64,000 bases of DNA from Chamaecrista fasciculata (taxonomy: Eukaryota; Streptophyta; Magnoliopsida; Fabales; Fabaceae): positions 215,746-279,745 of the forward strand of contig QANZ01026610.1 in the NCBI GenBank assembly GCA_003254925.1, given 5' to 3'. The position numbers were made by a program, and so were the translations under genes. The first letter of the stretch is position 1, and every line of letters starts with the position of its first letter. The notes beneath the pieces are model-generated. The model was not told the origin of the DNA. It worked only from the letters and a program-made list of their open reading frames with translations, and did not search any database. Shown here piece after piece: positions 1-10,241 of this stretch.

Positions 1-1724
1 CCAACCACCAGCTGGGAGTCGCTATAGACGTGGATGTCCTGGGCGCCCATGCCCACAGCGAGCTCGAGGGCTGCGATGAGCGCCTCGTATTCGGCCTGAT
101 TGTTCGTGGCCGAGAAGCGTATGTCAATGGCTTGCTCGATACTGTAACCATCAGGGGATTCTACAATCACACCCGCGCCACGGAGCTTGGCGGATGAGGC
201 TCCATCGATGTAGAGGTTCCATACGATGAGGGTAGGATTGGCGGGCGTCATCTCTGCGACAAAGTCAGCCAGAGCCTGGCCTTTGATGGCGCGTCGTGGC
301 TCGAAAGACAGGCCGAATTCAGAGAGCTCAATCGACCAATTGACCAGGCGGCCGGCGATGTCGGGCTGGTGAATGATCTGCCTCATAGGGCGGTCGGTTC
401 GGACAATGATCACGTACTGTTGATAATAGGGTCGCAGCTTCCTTGTGGAAACAAGGAGGGCGTACACTAGCTTTTCGAGTAGGTGATATCTTGTCTCGGC
501 GCCCGTGAGGACTTTGCTGGAAAAGTAAATGGGGCGTTGCTCGTCCTTTTCCTCTATTATCAAGACGGAGCTGACTGCCACGTCGGTCGCAGCCAAGTAG
601 ACGTAGATGGGCTTGCCGGGTATAGGAGTGGTGAGGATAGGCGGCCTGCTCAGGTACGCCTTCAATTGCTGGAACGCTTCTTCACATTCAGCCGTCCATG
701 TGAAGTTCTTCCCTCCTTTAAGAGTTTTAAAGAAGGGTAAGCACCGGTCGCCCGATCTTGCCAAGAAGCGGTGGAGCGCCGCTATGCGCCCGTTGAGACG
801 TTGTACCTCCTTTAACGTCTTTGGGGACGCCATGTCAATGATGGCCTGGCACTGGTCCGGGTTGGCCTCTATCCCACGTTGGGAGATCATGAAGCCTAAG
901 AACTTGCCCCCGGCGACCCCGAAAGCGCACTTGGCGGGGTTGAGCCTCAATCGGTAGTGGCGGAGGATCTGGAAGATCTCCTGTAGGTCAACGAGGTGGT
1001 CGCCACCAGCCTTCGTCTTGACGACCATATCGTCAACGTAGACCTCGATGTTTTTCCCGATGTTGTCTTGGAAGAACCTGTCCATCATACGTTGGTACGT
1101 GGCGCCCGCGTTCTTCAGGCCGAAGGGCATGACGTTGTAACAGTAGATGCCCTGTTCAGTGATAAAGGCCGTCTTGTCGACGTCCTTGGGATTCATCTTG
1201 ATCTGATTGTATCCCGAAAAAGCATCAAGGAAGCTCAAGGTGGCGTACCCACAGGTGTTGTCCACCAACTTATCGATGCTGGGGAGTGGGTGAAGGTCCT
1301 TGGGGGTCGCCTTGTTAAGGTCTGTGAAATCCACACACATCCGCCATTTGCCGTTGGGCTTGGGGACAAGGACGACGTTGGACAGCCAGGTTGGGTACTT
1401 GGTTTCCCGAATGAACCCGGCAGCCAGCAATTTGTTCACTTCTTCTTTGGCGGCAAGCTGCCGCTCTAACCCCAGGACGCGTTTCTTCTGAAAGATTCCC
1501 GGGCGGTCATCAACATCGAGAGAGTGCATGACCAACTGGGGGTCGACGCCGGGCATGTCCGACGCAGACCACGCAAAAATGACGCCGTTGGCGAGCAGAA
1601 AGTCAGATAGCCTGGCTTGTTCTTGTGCGGGTAGATCCGCAGAGATGCTCACTGTTCGCTCCGGGTGTCCAGGGAAGTGAATTTGGACGAGTGTGTCCGA
1701 GGGTTTGGGGCGTGCGCCCTCGAC
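1..1724 (-). CDS. Retrotransposon pol, RT and dual RNase H (partial)
   Basis: One open frame of 574 codons runs from 1724 to the left edge with no stop. It would copy the element's RNA into DNA. In order it holds an RT N-terminal region (KPNGKWRMCVDFTDLNKATP around 1320-1370), the RT active site YVDD with its two catalytic Asp at 1040-1029, and a Ty3 RNase H in which the usual first catalytic Asp stretch reads YVYLAATDVAVS, so it may be inactive. After the connector ALADFVAE comes a second RNase H starting with LYIDGASSAK (about 225-195) and reaching YSDSQLVVG at 27-1. The frame has no ATG of its own near 1724 and is preceded by an in-frame TAG. This fits entry by splicing from the gag-protease ORF. 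Confidence 0.9.
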
Positions 1725-2001
1725 CTAGTACGACAGACAAAATGCGTATAAGTAAAGAGATGTAGTGGAAAATGAGTTCATTGAATAAATGATTTCATTA
1801 ATGTAAGAAAAGGGCGTCCGCCATGTGTAGGTCGGAGCGTACAAATAGAATGACATAAGGGGGGCCTTAAGCATTTTGTAGAAAAGGGAAATAAACATAG
1901 ACATGAAAATGAAAAAACAACTAATCTTAAGGCCGGGCGGCTAATCCACCCACTAGAAGTAGTTGCTAAGTGAAGGAGCGTCAGCCACTGATGTGGTATA
2001 C
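1725..2001 (-). other. Putative intron between protease and RT
   Basis: On the minus strand, GAG|GTATAC at 2004-1996 matches a donor, and a T-rich stretch ending CTAG|GTC at 1728-1722 matches an acceptor. Removing the 277 nt joins gag-protease codon GAG directly to pol codon GTC in phase 0, and it removes both the TGA at 1983-1981 and the TAG at 1727-1725. The segment is AT-richer than the flanking ORFs, as introns are. Ogre/Tat elements are known to carry an intron at this place. That splicing happens here is inference. Confidence 0.7.
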
Positions 2002-4143
2002 CTCGTCGCGGAGGTCTGTGATCTCTGACGTGCCCATGTCTGTGTCCTCCCCGGCGGGCTCCGGGGGAGGGGAGTCTGGAACCCCTTCCATTAGTCGGCG
2101 GGTCTGATACCCGGGATCGATCATCACGCGAGCCAGGCTTGTGGCATAGCAGCGGCGACCTTCGAGTTGATCTCCCCTTATACTCGCAGTTCCCCAACGT
2201 GTAGGGAATTTCATGAGTAGGTGGGCAGTGGAGATCACTGCTCTGAAAGCGTTCAGACTGGAGCGCCCGAGGATTGCGTTGTATGCTGAAGGAGCGGCTA
2301 CAACGATGAAGCTGGCGTATGTAGCTGCGGTCCTCGGCGGGTCGCCATCACCCTCGAGGGTGAGCTTGGTTTCGAGTACCCCTTCGGCGGGCGTCCTTGT
2401 CCCAGCGAAGCCAATCAGAGGCTCGTTGAAAGGCTTCAGGGCGCTCAGCGGGATGCCCAGGTGCTCGAAGGCGTGAAAGTAGAGGATGTCTGAGGAGGAT
2501 CCTTGATCTACCAGCACGCGCCGTACGTCGATCTCGCCTATGCGCGCCGTTATAACCATAGGCTCATCATACTCCACGGGCTTGAGCTCGTCGTGGGTGA
2601 AAGTGATAGGCGCGTGGATGTCTTCGTGCGAGCGCTTGGCGCTCGTATAATGCATGCACATGATGGAGCGCATGATTTGCTTTCGGCTGTGGGGGGTCTT
2701 GTGCATGTGTATTCCCCCAGAGATGGTGTTCACAACGTTGCGGACGGGCGCCTCAGAATGCTTCGAGCCGCCACTTCCGCCCTCAGCGACCTTCCTGTTC
2801 TTCTGATGGGAGGCGTCCCAATCAGACTCCGGTCGCTTTTTCTGTTTGTACTCAGCCAGATGGCCGTCCCGGATTAGCTGCTCGATTGCATCCTTCAAAG
2901 AGATGCACTCATCGGTAGTGTGGCCATAGCCGTTGTGGTAACGGCAATGTTTGCTTGTGTCCCGTGGGCGGCCGGTCTCTACCGGGAGGGGCCGGGCTAC
3001 CGGAAAGAACTCAAGGTTTCCGCAGTCGCGCAGGATTTCTGACCTGGAGACGGTCAGGATGTGGTATGTCGGGAACTTGCCCGTGAAGGGCGTGCGCTGG
3101 GCCCCTGGGGAAGAATTGGAAGAGCGGTCGTGCCTCTTCCACCTCCCATTGCCATTCCCAGTGGCGGGCTGAGTTCGGGTGCTTGTCTGGGCGTTCTGCA
3201 TATCCTTCAGCTTGCTGAAGCGACTTTTGGAGGCAACCTGGTTGTCCACCTTCAGAATGAAATCCCGAACCTGTTTCAACAGGGCGTCCAGGGTTTTGGG
3301 GTTGGCGAGTGCCAACTCGTTCGACACGTTGCCCGGGCGTAAGCCCTGTTTGAAAGCGTGGATGGCCACGCTGTCCTCCAAATCCTCCACCTCGTGGCAG
3401 CGCTCGGAGAAGCGCTTAAGGAAATCCCGGAGGCTCTCGCTGGAGCCCTGAATAAGGTCTGCCATGACCGTGGAGGGTTTCTTGTACACGATACTGGTGG
3501 CAAAGCGCTTCAGAAAGGCGGCCTCCAGCTCGTCGAAGTTGTGTATGGAGTAATCGGGGAGGCGGGCATACCAATGAAGTCCCTCTGGACCAAGGGTGGT
3601 AGGAAAGAGCTTGCACTTCTTCCCTTCAGTGAGTGAGGCCAGTTGGACGTTTGCATGGAACGCCTTCAAGTGCAGATTTGGGTCTGCAGTTGGCTCGTAG
3701 GGGACCATCTTCACGGGCATCTTGAAGCCCTGAGGCACGATATCGCGCTGGATCTCTACGGCGAACGGTCCCTTCTGGGGGATGAAGGTGCCCGGCTCGT
3801 CTTCGAAACCAGCAGCAGGTGCGTTTTCTTGGGCCGAGGCGGCCGTGGTGTTACGGCGGCCGGGGTTCGACCCCTGGGGAGTGCTGTGAACCGATAGGCT
3901 CTGGAATTCACGACGTAGGGATTCTGTCTGCTCCCTCATCATGCTACGAAAGATTGCCATAATGTCCATGGCCTGGAAAGTCTGGCCTGTCGCGCCCATA
4001 TCGGCTGGTGGTGCAACCTGAGAGGGCGCTCCCTCATCTCGATGCTCCTCTTGCTCCTGATTCTCCTGGGAGCCTAGGGCGTGCTCCTGGGAATCGGAGG
4101 GTTCGTCCGAGAGCTGATCGCGAGAGGAGTCGTTATGAGCCAT
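1981..4143 (-). CDS. Retrotransposon gag-protease
   Basis: The ORF stays open upstream to 4221, but I take the ATG at 4143 (MAHNDSSRDQ) because the part before it looks like leader. The product would be the capsid protein plus aspartic protease. Visible parts: an acidic Gln/Glu-rich N-terminus; a retrotransposon gag domain with GLHWYARLPDYSI and FDELEAAFLKRF; a basic linker; a zinc-knuckle-like CRYHNGYGHTTDEC; and a protease with VLVDQGSSSDILYFHAF. There the catalytic Asp is followed by QGSS instead of TGSS, a variant I know from Tat-lineage elements. The unspliced frame stops at 1981. The spliced frame would leave at 2002 and continue into pol. No internal stop or frameshift is visible. Confidence 0.88.
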   Translation of the reverse strand: MAHNDSSRDQLSDEPSDSQEHALGSQENQEQEEHRDEGAPSQVAPPADMGATGQTFQAMDIMAIFRSMMREQTESLRREFQSLSVHSTPQGSNPGRRNTTAASAQENAPAAGFEDEPGTFIPQKGPFAVEIQRDIVPQGFKMPVKMVPYEPTADPNLHLKAFHANVQLASLTEGKKCKLFPTTLGPEGLHWYARLPDYSIHNFDELEAAFLKRFATSIVYKKPSTVMADLIQGSSESLRDFLKRFSERCHEVEDLEDSVAIHAFKQGLRPGNVSNELALANPKTLDALLKQVRDFILKVDNQVASKSRFSKLKDMQNAQTSTRTQPATGNGNGRWKRHDRSSNSSPGAQRTPFTGKFPTYHILTVSRSEILRDCGNLEFFPVARPLPVETGRPRDTSKHCRYHNGYGHTTDECISLKDAIEQLIRDGHLAEYKQKKRPESDWDASHQKNRKVAEGGSGGSKHSEAPVRNVVNTISGGIHMHKTPHSRKQIMRSIMCMHYTSAKRSHEDIHAPITFTHDELKPVEYDEPMVITARIGEIDVRRVLVDQGSSSDILYFHAFEHLGIPLSALKPFNEPLIGFAGTRTPAEGVLETKLTLEGDGDPPRTAATYASFIVVAAPSAYNAILGRSSLNAFRAVISTAHLLMKFPTRWGTASIRGDQLEGRRCYATSLARVMIDPGYQTRRLMEGVPDSPPPEPAGEDTDMGTSEITDLRDEVYHISG

Positions 4144-4224
4144 AACCAAGTAGAGATCACCTAGTTCACCGGAGAGGGCTGCAAGAGCCAAGACTTGAGC
4201 AAAGACCTGCAAAAGCTTCACAGG

Positions 4225-4735
4225 GGGGCCCTGCGAAGTGTACTCCGACGCTCAAGTTAGTACGAGAATAATCAGAGAGTGAGAGAGTTTTAGAGTGTAA
4301 GAAGTAGCTAACCTTGAACTGGTGAAATGGGCTCTATTTATAGAGCAGGGAGGAGAGAGGTGGTCAGCGTGCGGGGCGGACCACGTTCTGGGCATGATCT
4401 CCACCAGCGAAGATGGTGGAGACCGAGATTTGCGGAGCAAGGCAATCGTGGGAGATCGCGTGTTGTGTTTCTAGGCGGGCGCCTAGAAGCTGGAGATCGT
4501 GGGTATGAACAAGTCAGTAACCCACGATCTCCCGTAGCGTGGATTGCGGAGCGGGGTAGTCGTGGGTGGCCACGTGTCATTTGGGGGACGGGCGCCAAGA
4601 CCCAGGATGGACCATGAGCGCCCCCAAGTGAGTTTAGGGCGCCCGACTGACTCGAGGGCGCTTCGCAAGGTGCGGAGGGGAGAAGAGGCCCGGTGCGAGG
4701 GCCGTTTAGGCGTACGCCCAAATAGTGATGTATCA
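4225..4735 (-). repeat. 5' LTR of the Tat element (boundaries approximate)
   Basis: The region between the gag leader and the AT-rich flank has no ORF on the element's strand and holds a TATA box. The outer end is probably TGATACATCACT read from 4735 on the minus strand, since the GC-rich sequence stops there abruptly. The inner end lies near 4225-4255, where the leader motif GAGCGTCGGAGT appears; I could not identify a primer binding site with certainty. The partner LTR is outside the window, so neither end can be confirmed. Confidence 0.55.
4334..4343 (-). promoter_or_regulatory. LTR TATA box
   Basis: The minus strand reads CTATAAATAG, a strong plant TATA match, about 190 bp upstream of the gag ATG. 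Transcription of the element would begin roughly 30 nt further on, near 4300. Confidence 0.6.
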
Positions 4736-4736
4736 A

Positions 4737-5465
4737 TTGGAAATATACTTTAGTCCTTTTTTTTAACAAAGGTAAACTATTTAATCTTTAAAATGTTGTA
4801 TCTAGGGATTATATAATTTATATTTGTAAAAATATCAAAAACTAAAAAATATATTTTCAATATCCAAAGATTAAATTAATTTTTTTAAAATCATTAAATT
4901 ATAATTTTTGAACAAAATCATAAAGTAATTTTCTCTTCTCCTAATTTATAAATGTTTTGACTTTTGATTGAGTTTGGCACCCTATGGTTTTAACTTTTAA
5001 AGAGGACTGCTTCTAAACTAGACGTCTGGTTCTATTCCAGCTTCCAGTCATGGTGGCTCCATACAGATTAGATTTAATATAGTTTCCACTTGACCACGCA
5101 CTGTTCTGTACTATATAGAGAAAATTATGAAATTAAATTGATCTCTCCATGGAGTTTTTAGTCCATAAATTTGTCATAATGGATTTAATTTGGAAATATA
5201 CTTTAGCCCTTGATTTTTTTTTAACAAAGGTCAACTATTTAATCTTTAAAATGTTTTATCTAGGGATTATATAATTAATGTTTGTAAGAATATCATAAAC
5301 TAGAAAGTATATTTTGAATATCCAAAGATTAAATTATTAGTTTTGGAACAAAATCAAAGATTAAAAAGTAATTTTCTCTTTTCCTAATTTATAAATGTTT
5401 GGACTTTTGATTGAGTTTGGCACGATATTGTTTTAACTTTAAGAGGACTGCTTCTGAACTAGAGG
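4737..5465. repeat. Direct duplication of a roughly 280-bp AT-rich segment
   Basis: Copy A (4737-5023) and copy B (5190-5465) both begin TTGGAAATATACTTTAG and both end with GAGGACTGCTTCT.AACTAGA, with small indels between. Copy A begins almost exactly at the outer end of the LTR, so the retrotransposon inserted at or beside the edge of the duplicated block. No coding potential is seen. Confidence 0.8.
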
Positions 5466-5640
5466 TTTTTGAGTAGATAGATAGTGAAGGTTGAGTGCTT
5501 TGAGGCCCACAGATAATATAAGTCTTTCTACTTCTACAGCATTAACTCCACAGAGAGATCAATTTAATTTCATAATTTTCTCTATATAGTACAGAATAGC
5601 CACCACACTTGAGTATGCCTGGAATAGAACCAGAAGTCCA
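5040..5640. repeat. Inverted repeat arms around copy B
   Basis: The arm near 5095-5147 (GTACTATATAGAGAAAATT followed by ATGAAATTAAATTGATCTCTC) recurs as its reverse complement at about 5550-5600. A second piece, TGGTTCTATTCCAG near 5028, recurs inverted as CTGGAATAGAACCAG near 5610. The transcript could fold into a long interrupted hairpin. It may be an old fold-back element. I could not define clean ends. Confidence 0.65.
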
Positions 5641-5644
5641 GAAC

Positions 5645-7184
5645 TTAGATGTGTTCAAGTGTCATAAAATACCCATAAAACCATGATAGATCAATAAAAT
5701 GCAATGCACAGAAAAAGAACTGGAGTCTAACAAACATTTGAATATATAGATATTGTTAGTAGTCCTAGTCACATATATGTCTAATTTATATATTAGACAT
5801 TAGACTAAATAATTTAAAGTTATGCTAATTGTTGTACTTGACTTGTATTAATGATTATTGAAACTTTGTTTTATTATTTAATTTTATATAAATAAAACTT
5901 AAGTAAATAAGTTTCAATTTCCAAAAAATATTAGATAAATGAGTCCAACTCTAAAAATTTGAAAATTAAATAATGTAAGGGATAAGGATATTTTCTCTCT
6001 ACATCCTGCGTACCAATCATTTAATGGACGAACAGGCGACCCATTGCTAAAGAGTAGTCTCAAATTCAATTCTCATATCTATATCTATACCTGCTGAGTA
6101 ATCTAATCCTCAGACCTGGAGAAATTTTAAAATTGGTTACTTTTTATTGATATTAAACTTATTTTCATCCTTTTTATATCTATAACTATTAAAAATAAAA
6201 AAATAAATCATAAATATGAATGCATTAATAAAATATTTCAATATTTATGAAATATTTAATATTTTTTCAATAGAAAGTGTTAAAGTATTATATTTTTTAT
6301 AAATAAAAATAAATATTTATTATTATTGATAAAGTATGGTAGGGTACTACCATATTCATATCTGAACCCATTAAAATTTGGCCTGGCCTAAATGTGAGTT
6401 GAATCCCCATAAAATTAGAAGTATGTGTTAGCAGACAGTAAACAGTGGTCACTACTCTATAAGAAGATCCCTTAACACCCAAATTTGTAGATGAGCCTTG
6501 AAGTTGGAGTAACCCATCACACTATCATTTCTGAAAGAAAGAAAAACCCAGAACATGCAAGTGATAGTTGAGAAGCGTGAAACAAACAGGCATCATTTGA
6601 TTGATTAGAATACAACTATGAAGAAGAAGAACCACACAAAGAATTAATAGCCACCAATTATGCTTAATGCACAATTAGGCCACTAACTGTCACCTCAAAA
6701 TATCTTTTTCTTTTCTTCTTTTTTTATTTTTGTCACACGATAATCTTAAACTTCTTGAAAATGTTATTCTTATTCAAATAGCCAATGAGCAGAAAAAAAA
6801 TATAAAAAAATTGACAGTTAAACAAAGACACGTATGCAAGTTTGTTTTCCATTGCATTATACAAAATTACAACGTCAGACACTAGAAGTATGCGGCTTGG
6901 CCTCATGATATTCAATTATTCATCACTCATCAGCCCAATTTTTATGCTTACGATAGAAACTACACAAATTTATTCTATAACCAAGCTAAGAATTGAATAT
7001 ATTGCAATACTGCACATAGGATGACACAGCAAAATGCAATGGGACTTAACAAGCCAAAAAAAAAAAAAGAGAGAAAGATTAAGGATGTACAGTAAGCATC
7101 TCATATACTGAAACATGCCGGCTGTATCCTCTATATACTGTGCAAGATCTTTATAAGATCAATACTCTAATCAACATTCAACAG
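5645..7184. other. AT-rich spacer, including the 3' flank of the INO80D-like gene
   Basis: I see no coding region, RNA gene or element with clear ends here. The part next to 7184 must contain the 3'UTR of the minus-strand gene. Short ORFs in this stretch have no recognisable similarity. Confidence 0.5.
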
Positions 7185-8832
7185 TCATTCAAAGTCGATC
7201 ATAGACATAATTTCTTCCAATGCAGCCTTTCGTTTAATTTGAATTTGGTGGACAAATTCACCAACTACAACATGAAACTTCGGATTAAGGTTGCAATAAC
7301 TTGGGATGGCAGCTTCCCTTCTTACTGCATGAATCAAAGACTTTTTACCCAATTGGTAATGAGAGGGACATGCAGGAGGATGCACGGACCTCAATATTGG
7401 CTTCATACAAATCAAATGTCCCGTCGATGAACTGCATACATCCGAAATTGTTATCAGCAAGATTATAATATATCCACAATCATTCTCCGCAAATTATCAG
7501 CTTTAGGAAATGGTTATTATTGAAAAATTAAATCAAGTATGTAAGAGATGAAATTAGAAAAAGGAGAAAATAATATATTCTAATTAACAGAATAGGGGTT
7601 TACGATTAAGTTTTATTCTTTCATTTTATTATATTCTTTTTAGAATAATCTGGTGTGTTTCTATCAAATTGACAGCAGCTTTGACACAACAGCACAACTA
7701 TAACTGGAATAGAGGTCTATTGGAGGTTTATCAAGGGACAATACTTTGACAGTCTTAAAATTTTTTAAGTCAAACTCGTCCCTGATAAACAAATTGGCTG
7801 ATTTTGAATCCATGAACTATTTATCCCACAAGGGAAGAAAGTGCGAAAAGACCCCACTGGCTCTCAAGACTTTTGTTGGTAGGTACAGCAATTTGACATA
7901 TGATTTTAGTAGCCCCTCCGCATTTATGTTTTTTAATAAGTCAGTAAGTTGACACAACTTATTTCATTATGGTAAATTGGATTCAAACTTGCTGTATGGT
8001 TTTATCTAGTTTTGATTCAAGAACTGAAGAAATGCCAAGGTCACCTCCTGTATTAATGTCATTATTCAGCTTGAACCAAGAATTACATGTTGCATACATG
8101 GTAGTTGACAGTAAACAATCTTCTCTGATTCAACCACAACAAAAGTAGGGAAAGATTTAGAAAATGCATGACAGGTACACACAGACATAAAGACGTGAAG
8201 CCCAAACATGTTGTTCTCATAAACCAAAAGACCGTTTAAGGGACATCACCGTAAGCACAGGGCAATTTTCAAAATCTGGATTACAGTAGATAGATAGCAT
8301 TTTCTTTATCTATAAATAAATAAAAAGAACCTAAAGAAATGCCAGACGCTAAATTAACATTTCCCCCCCATTATCCCTCGGCTTCACTCAATGCATATAA
8401 ATTGACCATAAAAGGAATTGGAGAAAGAGGAGCTTACTTTTTGGCCACAGCTTGGCATCCTCGATAGAGCTTCTGCTTCGAATCCGCCAAAATATGTTTG
8501 CGACAATACCTAGTTAACACCATAGCCTTCAATTTACAGCCGCGAGCGGCGCAATGTGCGGAACCATTGGGATTAATAATATCTACACTCTGGTTCATTA
8601 CATTGTTCATCTGATCTTTCTCGAATGGACTCTTACCGTAAGTCCTGTGAAATTCGCCGAATCTGGACTTGACGTTGCGCATGAGAGCCCAATAGTGATT
8701 TCTGTAGAAACGATCGAGTCGCTTTACTAGCCGGAGTCGGCGCCGGAGAACCTCCTCGCGAGTCAGAACCTTCGACTTGACCATGGCCGAATCGGAGAAA
8801 CTGTTAGCCATCGGCGGCAGAAACTCCTCCAT
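7185..8832 (-). CDS. INO80 complex subunit D / NSL2-like zinc-binding protein
   Basis: Two exons, 8832-8438 and 7431-7185, join in phase across a 1006-nt intron (donor AAAAA|GTAAGC, acceptor TGCAG|TTCATC) to give 213 aa. Animal relatives sit in the INO80 remodelling and NSL acetyltransferase complexes, so a nuclear chromatin role is likely but inferred. The C3H-c3H domain is complete: C94, C99, C110, H113, then C126, C140, C153, H156. The intron splits it just after the first half. Residues 24-70 are basic and probably helical. I chose the ATG at 8832 (MEEFLPPMAN); an upstream in-frame ATG at 8883 would add 17 aa that do not look conserved. The C-terminus (KRKAALEEIMSMIDFE) is short. Length fits the small plant members of the family. 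A Mutator-like element lies about 220 bp upstream of the start codon. Confidence 0.85.
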
Positions 8833-9046
8833 ATCCTTGAATCGCCGAGTGACGGAACAGTAATAGAAGGAAAATTGATGCAATCGCTGGTTACTATACC
8901 TATTTCACTTCATTGATTTACAACGGAAAACAAGTCGAACATTGGGTTTTGAAAATCGTGGAGCACAAGCAAGAAGAAAGAATCCGAATCTTTAGGAGGG
9001 AGAGAGAGCCTTGCATCGGAAGGAGCTGAAACGGAAAATAAAACCT
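8833..9046 (-). promoter_or_regulatory. Short 5' flank of the INO80D-like gene
   Basis: Only 214 bp separate the start codon from the target duplication of the adjacent MULE. This space must hold the 5'UTR and whatever core promoter is original. I see no clear TATA box. Distal promoter sequence has therefore been pushed about 1.5 kb away by the insertion. Confidence 0.45.
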
Positions 9047-9363
9047 TTAAAATTTGGCCAAAGTCCTATTTTGGTCCCCCAGTTATGCTCAGTGTTCCAA
9101 ATTGGTCCCTCAGTTATTTTTCGTTCCATATTGGTCCCCCAGTTATGCAAAATTTAACAAAGTTGGTCCCTTTAACAATTTCCATCCATTTTTCTGTTAA
9201 AAAAAAGATAAAATTGATTTTTAACTCCTAAAAGTTTAAATTTTTTGCATTAAGGACCCTTTTCTCTATAATAGAACCAAAATGTAAGAAAGAAGAAATA
9301 CATGGGGGTTTTAGTTTAATTTACACAAAAAAAAAACAACCTCCTCTCTCTCTTTCTCTCTCT

Positions 9364-9740
9364 CTAAGCTTCAGAATCCAAGGTCCTGACTATGCAACTC
9401 TCCGGCGAGCGATCGACGACTGCACTACCTTCTTCGAATCCAGTGGTGGCAATACTCTCCGCCTCCTCCAAAATCGAGTCGTGGTCATCACCTATGTTGG
9501 CGGCGGCGGCGGCGGCGACCCCATCCTTATTCTTCTTGTCTTCGCTTTCACCTCCTTCTCTCCCATTCTCCTCCACCATCTCTAGATTCTCTGTTTTCAA
9601 CCTAGCAAGGTCGAAATCCCCCATTTTCGCGGCGAAATCGGCATCGAGCAAGACGTTACTCGGCTTGAGAGCTACGTTCTGACCGGAAGGGAGAGTGGCC
9701 TTGTGAAAGGAGCCGAATCCACCATGTCCGAGCTACGTCG
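9364..9740 (-). pseudogene. Captured receptor-like kinase fragment
   Basis: Read on the minus strand, a glycine-rich loop (LGHGGFGSFHKATLPSGQNV, then the ATP-binding Lys in ALK) runs directly into PSNVLLDADFAAKMGDFDLA of kinase subdomains VIb-VII. Everything between is missing, including the HRD catalytic loop. The Mg-binding DFG reads DFD, a stop codon lies just before LGHGG, and the Met-initiated ORF covers only 9651-9364. The tail with EEAESIATT and VVDRSPESC resembles the kinase insert of putative receptor-like kinases of the At1g80870 type. It cannot make an active kinase. The source gene is not in the window. Confidence 0.8.
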
Positions 9741-10241
9741 ACGGCGAGAAGGAGTTGGTGGCGCGTCGGAGGAGTTTGTAGGAAAAGCGGCGGTGCTGGT
9801 GGTGGCAAAGGGCTCGAAGGTCTGGAGAGAGGGGGAGAGAGAGGAGGTTGTTTTTTTGGTGTAAATTAAACTAAAATCCTCATGTATTTCTTCTTTCTTA
9901 CATTTTGGTTCTATTATAGAGAAAACGGTCCTTAATGCAAAAAATTTAAACTTTTAGGAGTTAAAAATCAATTTTATCTTTTTTAACGGAAAAATGGATG
10001 GAAACTGTTAAAGGGATCAACTTTGTTAAATTTTGCATAACTGGGGGACCAATATGGAACGAAAAATAACTGACCGGAAGGGAGAGTGGCCTTGTGAAAG
10101 GAGCCGAATCCACCATGTCCGAGCTGCGTCGACGGCGAGAAGGAGTTGGTGGCGCGTCGGAGGAGTTTGTAGGAAAAGCGGCGGTGCTGGTGGTGGCAAA
10201 TGGCTCGAAGGTCCGGAGAGAGGGGGAGAGAGAGGAGGTTG
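9679..10241. repeat. Internal tandem duplication in Pack-MULE 1
   Basis: The stretch from CCGGAAGGGAGAGTGGCC at about 9679 through the first inner TIR copy is followed at 10070 by the same CCGGAAGGGAGAGTGGCC. Copies 9679-9849 and 10070-10241 differ at only a few bases. The junction at about 10065 falls at CTGA, a 4-base match between the TIR (AACTGA|GGG) and the captured gene (TTCTGA|CCG). This points to a template switch at microhomology. Confidence 0.8.

Larger units (their letters stand above)
1..4735 (-). mobile_element. Ty3-type LTR retrotransposon, Tat lineage, 5' part
   Basis: The element reads right to left: LTR with TATA box, gag-protease ORF, a short gap with a stop codon, then reverse transcriptase and two RNase H domains running off the window at base 1. 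Integrase and the 3' LTR must lie outside. An extra RNase H after a degenerate Ty3 RNase H is known for the Tat/Ogre lineage, and it is what I see here. The element is clearly GC-richer than the AT-rich DNA next to it. Both ORFs are open, so the insertion looks fairly recent. With one LTR outside the window, target duplication and age cannot be read. Confidence 0.9.

Noticed and set aside
483..3897. Plus-strand ORFs of 73-157 aa across the retrotransposon
   Set aside because: They are antisense shadows of the GC-rich gag and pol frames. The minus strand carries the recognisable domains.
9392..9682. Plus-strand 96-aa Ser/Leu-rich ORF
   Set aside because: It is the complement of the captured kinase frame on the minus strand.
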